Shown here: piece after piece, positions 27,601 to 36,292 of the stretch
Numbering within the stretch: position 1 is the stretch's first letter
Layout: every line of letters begins with the position of its first letter
DNA from: Algoriphagus sp. TR-M9
GTDB taxonomy: Bacteria; Bacteroidota; Bacteroidia; Cytophagales; Cyclobacteriaceae
DNA: 64,000 nt
Direction: 5' to 3'
Assembly (NCBI RefSeq): GCF_027594545.1
Contig: NZ_CP115160.1
Location: 526,501 to 590,500, forward strand
The notes under the pieces: generated by a model
Databases searched by the model: none
Told to the model about the DNA's origin: nothing
Seen by the model: the letters and a program-made list of their open reading frames with translations, nothing else
Position numbers and translations under genes: made by a program

Positions 27601-27783
27601 TACAATGTGCCTCAGCCGGTGTTGGATAAGCTCTCAATCAGCAGCTTGAAGATTTATGCCAATGCATTCAACCTATTTACACTTACCGGAGTGAAAGATT
27701 ATGACCCGGAAGGTTCTAGTGAAAGCGGACAGTTCTACCCGCAGCAGAAGATCATCAACCTTGGTGTAAACATTCAATTCTAA
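24685..27783 (+). CDS. SusC/RagA-family TonB-dependent receptor
   Basis: 1032 residues. Signal peptide about 1-29 (cleaved at FGQ-E), CarboxypepD_reg-like domain (ISGQILDETGTGLPGASVLL), plug (VVVGYGEQKKATLTGSVSQV) and 22-strand-type barrel ending in NLGVNIQF. With the SusD gene 11 bp downstream it forms the outer-membrane glycan importer of this PUL. Divergent from the HTCS gene, whose AraC domain probably binds the intervening 197 bp. Confidence 0.95.
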   Translation: MLTQLPARAWLYCMSLLLAMMCTVPNVFGQEKISGQILDETGTGLPGASVLLKGTTTGAVTDLDGNFTLSFAPTENATLSISFIGYVTQERVIQSGESRITVQLVPDEQSLNEVVVVGYGEQKKATLTGSVSQVEGRDLKNSPQPNISNSLSGRFSGIIANNRGGEPGYDGSSISIRGLATTGNNDVLVVVDGVPGQIGGLERLNPNDIESISVLKDASAAIYGSRAANGVILVTTKRGKSGKPVISYSFNQGFSSPTRLPEMADAGTYGQIRNEIAYYNNPQGGLNQVYSEDELGMFRDGSDPLNYPNTDWAAAALENFALQSQHDLSIRGGSDNVTYFLSLGKTGQDGLYKDGATRYDQYSFRSNVDADITDKLTVGLSLSGRKEDRQYPTSSAGNIFRSIYRAYPTVAAVYPNGLPSSGIENSNPVVMATEQGGLNQNPRYIFNGILRGKYEFGFLDGLSAEGFFSVDESSDRSRNFSTPYTLYNYDRTSGAYNPVVVGGGPDQEPSLSETHYSQSMIVSNIRLNFKHYFGDHFIDAFAGYEQSENRSHTLGASRLHFPTAETPELSQGGAAASDYDNWGSSYNYTRKSYLSRIAYNYNEKYLAELQMRVDGSSNFPADSRYGFFPSLSVGYRISEEDWFREKLGFFDDLKFRASYGKLGNDNVGQFQYFDNYSFNNRYILGDEVNTGIDLTRLANPNITWEVATKTDVGFNAIWLQKFTTEFIYFQQDRSKILTIRNASIPGTSGIVNPYDGQSLVPAENIGEVKSHGFESTVGYRHEGNFSFGVAGNFTYAKNEIVYIDEAAGVLDYQRQTGNPMNTYLLYNAIGIFRSQEELDSTPHVPGAIVGDLIYEDFNGDGEINADDMTRTKYGNIPQITFGMTLNAAWKNWDFSAVISGQTQVNQYVLPESGTVGNFYSSWADNRYSPTNPEGTFPRVSERASSAVSGGLYRNNFWLNDASFARLKNVQIGYNVPQPVLDKLSISSLKIYANAFNLFTLTGVKDYDPEGSSESGQFYPQQKIINLGVNIQF

Positions 27784-27794
27784 ATCCGACCAAA

Positions 27795-29492
27795 ATGACT
27801 ACTAAAAATATATTTAAACCATTCCTGGGAATAGCGCTGAGTGGCCTGTTGCTGGGAGGATGTAATGAGGATTTTCTTGATGTGGTTCCCACAGACAGAG
27901 TTTCGGATGCATCAATTCTTTCCGATTCCACGCTTTTTGAAGCTTATGTGATCAATCGATACCTAGGGGTAAGATTGACCAATAAAGAGGGGGACGGTAA
28001 CGTTCCGGGCTTTGGGCGTGGATTTGAATACGCCATGTGGAGCTCGCTTACAGATGAGTCCATTTACAATAACGATGACAATACCTGGTTCATACAGCAA
28101 GGCCAGCTTTCACCGCAAAATACGGGGATAGCAGGGACTTTCTGGGGAAGGTCGTACAGAAGTATTCGTGAGGTAAACTATGCTTTGGCAAATATCGGCG
28201 AACTGGAAATGAGCCAGTCTGGAAAGGATTTGCTGATCGCAGAACTCAAATTTATCCGTGCATTCCGCTACTTTGATCTGATCAAAAATTATGGGGATGT
28301 GGTATTGATGGGAGACAATGTAGCCCAGCTGGGGGATGATTTCACAGACCCATCCTTCTATGAGCGCGCACCCAAAGAAGAAGCCATTGCTTATGTAATT
28401 CAGGAACTGGATGCCGCAGCAGCAGTTTTACCACAGACCAACAGTGGGGCTTGGCTGGAAGGACGTGCGACCAAAGGAGCTGCACTGGCGCTGAAGTCAC
28501 GCTTGTTACTTTATGCTGCAAGTCCTCTGTACAACGATGGAGGTAGTAATGCACAGAAATGGCAAGAGGCTGCTCAGGCTGCCCAGGCTGTGATTGATCT
28601 GGGTCAGTATTCTCTTTATCAGCAAGGCTATGGAGAGTTGTTCTTGACTCCGCAAAGCAATTCGGAAATCATTTTCGCCAGGTATTACAATATCAATTCA
28701 AGACATACTGCCTTGGAAATTGCCAATGGTCCAAATGGCTATGATGGTTGGGGAGGGAATGTTCCACTTCAGAATCTAGTTGACGATTATGAGATGATGG
28801 ACGGGACTCCATTTGATTGGGAAGATGAGACCCATGCAGCTGCTCCTTATGATAACCGTGACCCGAGATTTTATGAGACTATTCTCTACAACGGAGCCCC
28901 ATATAGAAACAGGGAGGTAGAGACATTCCTGCCTAATGGACGCGATAGTCAAGGTGGCCCTTCCAACTGGAATACCAGCAAGACTGGGTATTACTTAAGA
29001 AAATTCATAAATGAAGAGCTTCCGATTCAAAATCCTTGGGAAGTGGCAGGTACGCAAAACTGGATTTATTTCAGATATGCTGAAATCCTGCTCAACTATG
29101 CAGAAGCACAGAACGAAGCCGTAGGCCCGGATGCCAGTGTATATGATGCAATCAATTCGATTAGAAGTAGATCAGGTGTAGAAATGCCTGCCTTGCCTGC
29201 TGGTTTGAGTCAGGATGAAATGCGCGAAAGAATCCACCATGAGCGAAGAATCGAACTAGCCTTCGAGGAACATAGATACTATGATGTAAGAAGGTGGATG
29301 ACCGCAGATGAAGTGGAAAATACACCTGCTTATGGGATGGAGATTGTAAAAGAAGCAGATGGTAGCTTGACCTACAACAGGAAGATTTCCCTGACTGGGA
29401 AGAAATTTGAAACACAAAATTACTGGTTGCCTATTCCGAGGTCAGAAATTTTGGCCTCAAACAATCAACTGGAACAGAATCCTGGTTATTAA
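27795..29492 (+). CDS. RagB/SusD-family lipoprotein
   Basis: 565 residues with lipobox cysteine C23 (LLLGGC) followed by NEDFLDVVPTDRVSD, a typical SusD mature start. The C-terminal ERIHHERRIELAFEEHRYYD motif and final LPIPRSEILASNNQLEQNPGY are diagnostic. It caps the SusC channel at 24685 and sets ligand choice. A strong hairpin with T-run follows its stop, before the GH30 gene. Confidence 0.95.
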   Translation: MTTKNIFKPFLGIALSGLLLGGCNEDFLDVVPTDRVSDASILSDSTLFEAYVINRYLGVRLTNKEGDGNVPGFGRGFEYAMWSSLTDESIYNNDDNTWFIQQGQLSPQNTGIAGTFWGRSYRSIREVNYALANIGELEMSQSGKDLLIAELKFIRAFRYFDLIKNYGDVVLMGDNVAQLGDDFTDPSFYERAPKEEAIAYVIQELDAAAAVLPQTNSGAWLEGRATKGAALALKSRLLLYAASPLYNDGGSNAQKWQEAAQAAQAVIDLGQYSLYQQGYGELFLTPQSNSEIIFARYYNINSRHTALEIANGPNGYDGWGGNVPLQNLVDDYEMMDGTPFDWEDETHAAAPYDNRDPRFYETILYNGAPYRNREVETFLPNGRDSQGGPSNWNTSKTGYYLRKFINEELPIQNPWEVAGTQNWIYFRYAEILLNYAEAQNEAVGPDASVYDAINSIRSRSGVEMPALPAGLSQDEMRERIHHERRIELAFEEHRYYDVRRWMTADEVENTPAYGMEIVKEADGSLTYNRKISLTGKKFETQNYWLPIPRSEILASNNQLEQNPGY

Positions 29493-29498
29493 TATAGA

Positions 29499-29530
29499 AA
29501 GAGGGAAACTATGAGGTTTCCCTCTTTTTT
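29499..29530 (+). terminator. Intra-operon terminator between susD and GH30
   Basis: Perfect 11-bp stem AAGAGGGAAAC (29499-29509) / GTTTCCCTCTT (29516-29526), then a T-run to 29530. The GH30 start codon is only 15 bp beyond. If the GH30 gene has no promoter of its own, this would lower its expression relative to susCD. Confidence 0.8.
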
Positions 29531-29544
29531 AAAAACCTAACAAA

Positions 29545-31128
29545 ATGAAAAAATGCTTATACAACCTGGTTAAGCCCATGTTAAAACCATGTGTTTTTGC
29601 TGTATCAGGATTGCTAATAGCTTGCCAGAGCTCAGGTCAGGATCAGCAGCAGGATCTGCCCGAAGAGGAAATAGTAGTGATAAACGCGCTGAAGAATGAA
29701 ACCTATCAATCCATCGAACACTTCGGTGCGTCAGATGCTTGGTCGGGACAGTTTGTTGGGCTTTGGCCCGATCAAAAGAAAAATGCAATAGCGGAGCTCT
29801 TGTTCAGCAAGGAGAATGATACCGATGGAAATCCCAAAGGAATTGGTCTTTCTATGTGGAGATTTAATGTTGGGGCTGGGAGTGCACAGCAAGGCGAGGA
29901 AAGTGGAATCCGGGATGAGTGGAGAAGGGCAGAATCTTTTCTGGAAACAGATGGGACCTATAATTGGGATCGTCAGGCGGGTCAGGTGTGGTTTGCCAGA
30001 GCCGCTCAGGAGTTTGGGGTAGGAAAGTTGCTGATTTTTCCAAACAGTCCTCCAGTTTCAATGACTAAAACAGGAAAGGCTTATGCCAAAGATGGTCAGT
30101 CAAATCTGGCTGAAGAAAACTTTCAGGCTTTTGGTGAATACCTAACTCAGGTGATCATGGGACTTCAGCAAAAAGGGTTGAAGGTGGATTATGTCAGCCC
30201 TGTGAATGAACCCCAGTGGGATTGGTCAGACGGAGGTCAAGAAGGAACGCCTTTTTGGAACAATGAAATCTCCGGCATTGTAAAAGCGCTGGACAAGGCG
30301 CTGTCAGATGAAAACTTGACTACGAAAATAGATATAGCCGAAGCTGGGAAAATCAATTACCTCTATGAGCAGGCAGATAAAGAAGGGAGAGGGAATCAGG
30401 TAGCAGATTTCTTTCAACCCGAATCATCTAACTATATAGGTGATTTGACTCAGGTCAGCCAGACGGTTTCTGCACACAGCTATTTTACTACTTCTCCCTT
30501 TGAGTCGGCTGTTAATCAGCGCGAAAGGGTTGCTGCTGCTGTGAGTTCGGTACAGGGTTTGAGCTACTGGATGAGCGAGTACTGCATCCTGGGTGACAAT
30601 GGAGGAGAAATCAACGGAAATGGAAGGGATCTGGGGATAGATCCTGCGCTGTATATAGCACGGGTGATCCACAATGACCTGACTGTTTCCAATGCTAGTG
30701 CCTGGCATTGGTGGCTGGCTATTTCTCCCTATGACTACAAGGACGGATTGGTTTACATAGACAAACAGAAAGAAGATGGCAACTACTACGAAAGCAAAAT
30801 GCTGTGGGCATTGGGTAACTACAGCAGATTTGTAAAGCCTGGTTATCTGCGGATTGGTGTTCAAGTAAACAAAGAAAACCAGCAGAATCCGGAGCTGTTG
30901 GTGTCAGCTTACCAATCCAATTCCAACGGGGAGATAGTTTTTGTTGTGGTGAATTCAGGCATTAAGGATGTCACTTTGAACTTAATGGTCGATGACAAAT
31001 TAACTTCTGTGAAGGGATTGTATGTCACTTCGAAAGATAGTAATCTTGAGTCTTTGGATATTGGATATTCGGATGATAAGATAGTCATACCTTCAAGATC
31101 TATAGTTACCGTTGTGTCAAATCCTTGA
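29545..31128 (+). CDS. Glycoside hydrolase family 30 lipoprotein (Glyco_hydr_30_2 type)
   Basis: 527 residues; lipobox LLIAC27 places it on the cell surface or outer membrane. GH30-type (beta/alpha)8 barrel: IEHFGASDAWSG start, acid/base E222 in SPVNEPQWDW, nucleophile E345 in YWMSEYCIL, and a C-terminal beta-sandwich (about 430-527). The Pfam 30_2 group, as I recall it, includes endo-beta-1,6-galactanase-like enzymes, so a beta-1,6-galactan or related glycan is the likely PUL target, but specificity is inference. It is the only hydrolase of this PUL. Confidence 0.85.
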   Translation: MKKCLYNLVKPMLKPCVFAVSGLLIACQSSGQDQQQDLPEEEIVVINALKNETYQSIEHFGASDAWSGQFVGLWPDQKKNAIAELLFSKENDTDGNPKGIGLSMWRFNVGAGSAQQGEESGIRDEWRRAESFLETDGTYNWDRQAGQVWFARAAQEFGVGKLLIFPNSPPVSMTKTGKAYAKDGQSNLAEENFQAFGEYLTQVIMGLQQKGLKVDYVSPVNEPQWDWSDGGQEGTPFWNNEISGIVKALDKALSDENLTTKIDIAEAGKINYLYEQADKEGRGNQVADFFQPESSNYIGDLTQVSQTVSAHSYFTTSPFESAVNQRERVAAAVSSVQGLSYWMSEYCILGDNGGEINGNGRDLGIDPALYIARVIHNDLTVSNASAWHWWLAISPYDYKDGLVYIDKQKEDGNYYESKMLWALGNYSRFVKPGYLRIGVQVNKENQQNPELLVSAYQSNSNGEIVFVVVNSGIKDVTLNLMVDDKLTSVKGLYVTSKDSNLESLDIGYSDDKIVIPSRSIVTVVSNP

Positions 31129-31472
31129 GTTTTTAAAAATGCATGATTACTGAAAATTACTCTTCTTCACAGAAATGTTCTATAGACTCTATCTAAACCT
31201 TCGAATGGTGAACATTTAATGGTAAGAGATATGTCTGGTTTTTAAGCTCCAAAGTCTTTCAGCTATGGGCTTTTTATTACTCTTCAAAACTATCTGGCTA
31301 TCGAATAGACCTAGCTTAGAATGGCTAAAGGGAATAATTTAAAAATTAAAAGGCATCTATAGCTTAGTCGATCATCAAATTGATCGACACTTAAATTTTA
31401 AAATCGGTTCTTAGCTGCCTATTATTTCTGGAAATAGGCTGTAAACTTTCCCTGGTCCAAGACGCACACATA
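31129..31472. other. Intergenic region after GH30
   Basis: No gene seen. AT-rich, with a TCGATCA/TGATCGA palindrome near 31368-31387 of unknown role. Confidence 0.4.
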
Positions 31473-31503
31473 AAAAAAGCCCTTTCTTTCTAGAATGGGC
31501 TTT
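31473..31503 (-). terminator. Terminator of the small membrane protein gene
   Basis: Stem AAAGCCC (31476-31482) / GGGCTTT (31497-31503). Read on the minus strand it is followed by a run of seven T, 75 bp past the stop of the gene at 31578-31778. Confidence 0.7.
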
Positions 31504-31577
31504 ACATTGGTAAGCGTTAGTTCGATATTCTTTTTTCTGTTGGGATCTTTTGCTTCCTTAAAATTCTTTTTTGGGTT

Positions 31578-31778
31578 CTAAAGCTTATCCAGGATTTCTC
31601 TGATAAGTTGCTCTTTGTCCAGTTCCTTTTCTCTTCTTGGACGCAAACTGACGATAAAAATGATCCAGATCCCCCAGGCAACAGCAAAAAGAGGAAAAGG
31701 ATTTTCTGCTCCCAATGCCCCGATCATGGCGATAAAGCTGATGAAAAGTGTGCCTAAAAATTTTATGGTTGCCCACAT
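31578..31778 (-). CDS. Small two-helix membrane protein, unknown function
   Basis: 66 residues: hydrophobic helices about 4-22 and 28-44, then a charged cytoplasmic tail (RPRREKELDKEQLIREILDKL). Start ATG at 31778 with a terminator downstream supports a real monocistronic gene. No known family recognised. Confidence 0.55.
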   Translation of the reverse strand: MWATIKFLGTLFISFIAMIGALGAENPFPLFAVAWGIWIIFIVSLRPRREKELDKEQLIREILDKL

Positions 31779-32097
31779 AATCAGGTGGATTTGTGAATAT
31801 CTAATATAGCCATTTACGGGTAGGGGTCAAAGTTGTTGGGTTTAAAAGTGTAAATAAGTAAAGTTGTTTTTATGTAAATATATTTTTTGTATTCAACGAT
31901 AAGGTTTTCTTGCAAAGTCAGTTTATGACAAAAACTTAATTTGCAATAATGATGTCGAAAAAATAAAAGGAGACATGGGTTGAAAAATATTACCATGAGC
32001 ATAAAAAAATTGGCATTACTCTAACACATTTTAAAAAGTTTCGAAGGATTCGTACATCTTTATTCACTCAAGTTTTCTGCAATATAAATTCCTAGAT

Positions 32098-32113
32098 TGT
32101 GCGAATACGCACA
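32098..32113. promoter_or_regulatory. Palindrome upstream of the FtsX permease
   Basis: TGTGCG-AATA-CGCACA, perfect 6-bp arms, 118-133 bp before the permease start. A plausible activator site, together with the sigma-54-like element at 32183. Confidence 0.5.
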
Positions 32114-32182
32114 CTATTGTTCGGGGAATAATTGAAATAATAGAATAATATTCAATTAATGCACCTCTCAGCTTGTTTTGTT

Positions 32183-32198
32183 TGGCATGAAAGTAGAA
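32183..32198 (+). promoter_or_regulatory. Weak sigma-54-like promoter candidate
   Basis: TGGCAT-N5-TAGAA compares with the -24/-12 consensus TGGCAC-N5-TTGCA. The -24 half fits well, the -12 half poorly. It lies 33 bp upstream of the permease start. Otherwise 31779-32230 is AT-rich and gene-free. Confidence 0.3.
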
Positions 32199-32230
32199 AT
32201 TTTATTATCTCTTTTATCAATCTGTGAAAT

Positions 32231-34693
32231 ATGATGTGGAAAAACTATCTTCTAGTTGCTTATCGGAATCTTTTAAAGCATAAGGTTTTTAGCGCCATAA
32301 ATTTATTTGGCCTTGCATTGGGGATGACTGCCTCCCTCATCATCATTCAATATGTTTGTTTTGAGTTTAGCTACGACCGTTTTCACGAAAATTCAGACCG
32401 CATATATCGAGTTCAGCATGACCGCTATATTGATGGTGAACTCCAATACCAAAAAGCCCAATCATTTATTCCTACTGGTGAAGCCATGATGAATGAATAT
32501 TCTGAAGTGGAAGATTATACAACCATGTTCAGGATTAGCAATGAATCAGACATAGTGGTGACTCATTTGGCTGATGATGGAGAAATGCTACGGTTTTCAG
32601 AAAAAGAAGTATATCATGTAAAAGGTGGTTTTTTTGAAGTGTTTTCTTTTCCCTTCATAGAAGGCAATGATGAAATAAAACAGCTCGAACCTCAGACTGC
32701 AATGATTTCCCAGTCTACTGCTAAGAAGTACTTTGGAAATGAGTCGGCAATCGGAAAGGTCATCAGTCATAATTACGCAAAAGACTATACGGTTGTAGGC
32801 GTTTTTGAGGACATTCCTGAGAATGCCCATATGAAGTTTGACTTCCTCTTTGCTTGGCAAGAGGTGACAAGTCAGGATGATGGAGGTGATGATGAAAACT
32901 GGAGGTGGGATGGGTTTTACACTTATTTACTATTGACTCCTGATGCGGACATACCATCGTTGGAGTCAAAGTTCCCAGCATTTGCCGAGAAATATATTGC
33001 GGGCACAGCAAACAATAATGTCAAATCAGCTTTCACTCTTCAGCCATTGACATCAATCCACCTAAACTCCGATTTACTAGCTGAAGCTGAGGCAAACAAC
33101 GAATTGAAAATAGTTTATGCGTTATTGACTGTAGCCATTTTTGTAATGCTTATTGCATGGATCAACTTCATCAATTTATCAATATCCCGTTCTTTGGAAA
33201 GGTCTAAAGAAGTTGGTGTCCGAAAAGTGACAGGTTCTGGAAGATCCCAGCTTATCAAACAGTTTCTAACCGAATCGCTGGTTATGAACCTATTGGCTTT
33301 CAGCATTTCTTGCATTTTTTTGTATTTGCTAGCTCCTTATATTTCTTACTTTATTGGGGGACAATCGACACTTTCTCTCTTTTCCAACTCTAGTTTTATA
33401 CTAGGAACTGTCCTCACAATCACGATAGGCAGTGCATTAGCTGGGTTATACCCTGCATTTATCACATCTTCTTTGAAACCTATCCTTGCATTGAAAGGCA
33501 ACTATTCTAACCAGAACAAGGGATCGTTTTTTAGTCTGAAGCATAGCCTGATTGTGTTCCAATTTGTGTTATCCATAACCTTGATCGCTGCATCTACAGT
33601 CGCTTATAGGCAACTCAGTTTAATGAAAACCAGCAATCTTGGAATTGATATAGAAAGCACCATCGTAGTCAATACCCAAGCTACTTTTGGACCGCCTGGT
33701 TCAGACTCCGTTTTCACCAGAAGGCTTACCACCTTTAGAGACAAGCTAAATGCAAATGAAAAAATACAAGGGATTACAGCTTCGCACGATATCCCCGGAA
33801 AAGAACACCTGTCATTGATGCCCAATTTTAGGCATTCTAAAAATATAGATGAGCTTGTCACGCTTTATTTTACCCGTATGGATTTCGACTTTATCCCAAC
33901 CTTTGGGGTTGATCTGGTGGCCGGGAGAAATTTTATTGAGGGAGTGGATAATCAATATGCTATGATTTTAAATAAGGAGGCTGTTCAAATCCTTGGTTAT
34001 GAAAATCCCGAAGATGCCATAGGCCGGGAAGTAAATTGGGGGAATAGGACGCTTGCGAAAGCTGAAATTGTAGGAGTGGTAGACTTCAGGGCAGTATCCT
34101 ACAAAGAGTCCAACTACCCAATAGCTTACACATCTACTTTCTTTCCCTACAAATATGTCTCTGTCAAGTTTGATGAAATCAACGGCGCAAATGCAGAAGA
34201 ACATGTGGCATTAATCCAAAATACCTGGAACACAGTATTTCCAGATAAGCCATTCGAATACTTTTTTCTAGATGATTTCTTCAATGCTCAATATAAAGCT
34301 GATCAGAAATTCGGACAGCTCTTAGGAGCCTTCACGTTACTTGCTCTTGTTGTAGCCGGTTTGGGACTTTATGGCATCACGCTTCTTACGGTAACTCAGA
34401 GAATCAAGGAAGTAGGCCTTCGAAAAATAATGGGGGCTTCTGTAAGTCAAATAATCGTATTGCTCTCGAAGCAGTTCTTGTTTATGGTCATCATTGCCGG
34501 ACTTATCTCAATTCCGGTTATTAAGTTATCAATGGAAAAGTGGCTAGAAAATTATCCATACAGAATTGAAATGTATTGGTGGATATACCTGCTTCCTATC
34601 GCATTGATCTTAGTAATCACCTGCTTCACCGTAGGGTTTCAGATAATTAAAGCATCCCTGATTAACCCAGCCAAGTTGCTTAGATACGAATAG
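32231..34693 (+). CDS. MacB/FtsX-type ABC transporter permease, orphan
   Basis: 820 residues. Starts at ATG ATG (32231 or 32234). N-terminal helix after NYLLVAYRNLLKHKVFSAIN, a large periplasmic MacB-PCD-like domain, three helices of the first FtsX domain (about 285-400). A second periplasmic part follows, then a second FtsX domain near the end (VTQRIKEVGLRKIMGASVSQ). Bacteroidota carry many such double-FtsX permeases without an adjacent ATPase, as here; they are thought to act in mechanotransmission or export with a separately encoded ATPase. Cargo unknown. Confidence 0.85.
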   Translation: MMWKNYLLVAYRNLLKHKVFSAINLFGLALGMTASLIIIQYVCFEFSYDRFHENSDRIYRVQHDRYIDGELQYQKAQSFIPTGEAMMNEYSEVEDYTTMFRISNESDIVVTHLADDGEMLRFSEKEVYHVKGGFFEVFSFPFIEGNDEIKQLEPQTAMISQSTAKKYFGNESAIGKVISHNYAKDYTVVGVFEDIPENAHMKFDFLFAWQEVTSQDDGGDDENWRWDGFYTYLLLTPDADIPSLESKFPAFAEKYIAGTANNNVKSAFTLQPLTSIHLNSDLLAEAEANNELKIVYALLTVAIFVMLIAWINFINLSISRSLERSKEVGVRKVTGSGRSQLIKQFLTESLVMNLLAFSISCIFLYLLAPYISYFIGGQSTLSLFSNSSFILGTVLTITIGSALAGLYPAFITSSLKPILALKGNYSNQNKGSFFSLKHSLIVFQFVLSITLIAASTVAYRQLSLMKTSNLGIDIESTIVVNTQATFGPPGSDSVFTRRLTTFRDKLNANEKIQGITASHDIPGKEHLSLMPNFRHSKNIDELVTLYFTRMDFDFIPTFGVDLVAGRNFIEGVDNQYAMILNKEAVQILGYENPEDAIGREVNWGNRTLAKAEIVGVVDFRAVSYKESNYPIAYTSTFFPYKYVSVKFDEINGANAEEHVALIQNTWNTVFPDKPFEYFFLDDFFNAQYKADQKFGQLLGAFTLLALVVAGLGLYGITLLTVTQRIKEVGLRKIMGASVSQIIVLLSKQFLFMVIIAGLISIPVIKLSMEKWLENYPYRIEMYWWIYLLPIALILVITCFTVGFQIIKASLINPAKLLRYE

Positions 34694-34944
34694 AGACAAA
34701 AGGAATTTCTAACTATAAATTCGTACGTTTCGAACGAGTCGTACATCTCGTACCGTACGAATTATACGAGCTTTGAAATTAGGTTTATTATTGGATATGC
34801 TTTAGCGAATCGGATTAGCGAAGACAACTCTGTCGATTTATGGAAGATCTCTAAAATTTCATATAAATATGATGCCTCATTTAATCCGATGAATTCCAAT
34901 AATAAAACCAAATCGCTACTAATTTCGCTACTGATCTAAAAATA

Positions 34945-34983
34945 AAAACCCTAACTATCAGTATTTCAGATAGTTAGGGTTTT
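34945..34983 (-). terminator. Terminator after tRNA-Ser
   Basis: Perfect 15-bp stem (34945-34959 / 34969-34983) with core CCCTAACTATC/GATAGTTAGGG; minus-strand T-run follows. It lies six bases past the tRNA 3' end and can also stop plus-strand transcripts from the permease. The stretch 34694-34944 has no gene, only an AATTCGTAC/GTACGAATT inverted repeat at about 34720-34770. Confidence 0.88.
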
Positions 34984-34989
34984 GCTATG

Positions 34990-35074
34990 CAGAGGAGGAG
35001 GGATTCGAACCCCCGGTACCTCGCGGTACAACGGTTTTCAAGACCGCCGCATTCGACCACTCTGCCACTCCTCT
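34990..35074 (-). tRNA. tRNA-Ser (anticodon TGA)
   Basis: Read on the minus strand: acceptor AGAGGAG pairs with CTCCTCT, discriminator G (as expected for Ser). The anticodon loop CTTGAAA contains TGA, a long variable arm (TACCGCGAGGTA) marks a class II tRNA, and the T-loop is TTCGAAT. The 3' CCA is not encoded. Confidence 0.95.
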
Positions 35075-35293
35075 AGTTCCAAATCAGTTTTGTTTCCGAT
35101 TGGGATTGCAAAAGTAGCGGAAAACTCCTCTTTTGCAAAAGGCTTTTTTACATTTTATCCTAAGTGTCTGATTATTTTGAGATTATTTTTTAAGAAATTC
35201 TCTTTTTGTTAATGATGTGCCTAGCTAACTTATGCTTCCTTTGTTCCCGAAATCAGAAAACTGCGGAGGACCAATTACTCTTTGCAAGCCGGC

Positions 35294-36280
35294 TCAATCC
35301 TTCAAGCTCTTTTCTTCCTCCTCTATCAGGCTCTCTATATTGCGCTCGCTGCGCCGTCTTTTTCTGTCTTCCACCAGATCCAAACTGACATTGACTTCAA
35401 AACAGACTATAATTATGATTGAGGTGATCAGGAGCCAAAGCATCAAGGCTATCAAAGTACCTATAGATCCATACAGTTTGTTGTAACTCGCAAAATTGTT
35501 CAGGTAAAAGGTGAAGCCATGAAAACCAAGGGTGATCAGCAAGCCTGCAAGTTTTGCCCCTGTGGAAAAAAACTTCCACTTATCATGAACAGCCGGTGCA
35601 AAACGAAATATGAATGCAGTGGTGATGTAGAACATCAGCAGGAGAATTAGAAACTTCAAACTGGAAAAAAGAAACAGCATAAACCCAGAGTTAAAAACCT
35701 GCATCTCGTCCAGTCTGCGAATTACTATGCCTCCGAAAATCATCACCAAACTGGCGGTAATGACCGTAAATGCCAATACTAATACTATGCTGATCGCTAT
35801 TCCTCTGGTCTGTAGGAATCCTCTGTTTTCCTTAGTCTGGTACACCGAGTTGAAGGAGTTCATCATGGATATCACGCCCTGGGTGGAAGCGAAAAGTGCA
35901 AAGAAAAAACCCAGGGAAAGCATGCTTTGCCGGGGTTTGGATACTATATCCATGATAGTGCTCTCAGACTGGGCATATACCTCTGTAGGCAGCATCTCCT
36001 GAATAAATGTCAATATATTCTGTGTAGTGACGTAAGGAAAGATGTTTTGCAGGTAGGGGATCAGGTTCAGCAGAAAAAGGATCAGGGGAAACAGCGCTAT
36101 GGTGTAGCTGAAAGCCATGGATCCTGCACGTTCGAGAATATCATCTTTGCGAAGCTGAATCAAAAATACCCTGCCTACATCGTAGAGGTTTTTGTCCGGA
36201 TCCCCAAAATGGATTTTCTTGAGCTTTTGTACCTGCCTGAGCAGTCTGACCTGCAACCTAAGGATTTTTGTCTTGATCAC
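35294..36280 (-). CDS. YihY/virulence factor BrkB family membrane protein
   Basis: 328 residues with six membrane helices and the family motif ERAGSMAFSYTIALFPLILFL near residue 50; C-terminal charged tail. Often mislabelled ribonuclease BN; actual function is unknown. The start is GTG at 36280, since no in-frame ATG lies before the first conserved part. It follows the thioesterase gene by 12 bp and probably ends the mltG operon. Confidence 0.85.
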   Translation of the reverse strand: MIKTKILRLQVRLLRQVQKLKKIHFGDPDKNLYDVGRVFLIQLRKDDILERAGSMAFSYTIALFPLILFLLNLIPYLQNIFPYVTTQNILTFIQEMLPTEVYAQSESTIMDIVSKPRQSMLSLGFFFALFASTQGVISMMNSFNSVYQTKENRGFLQTRGIAISIVLVLAFTVITASLVMIFGGIVIRRLDEMQVFNSGFMLFLFSSLKFLILLLMFYITTAFIFRFAPAVHDKWKFFSTGAKLAGLLITLGFHGFTFYLNNFASYNKLYGSIGTLIALMLWLLITSIIIIVCFEVNVSLDLVEDRKRRRSERNIESLIEEEEKSLKD

Positions 36281-36292
36281 TTATCCTTCTTA

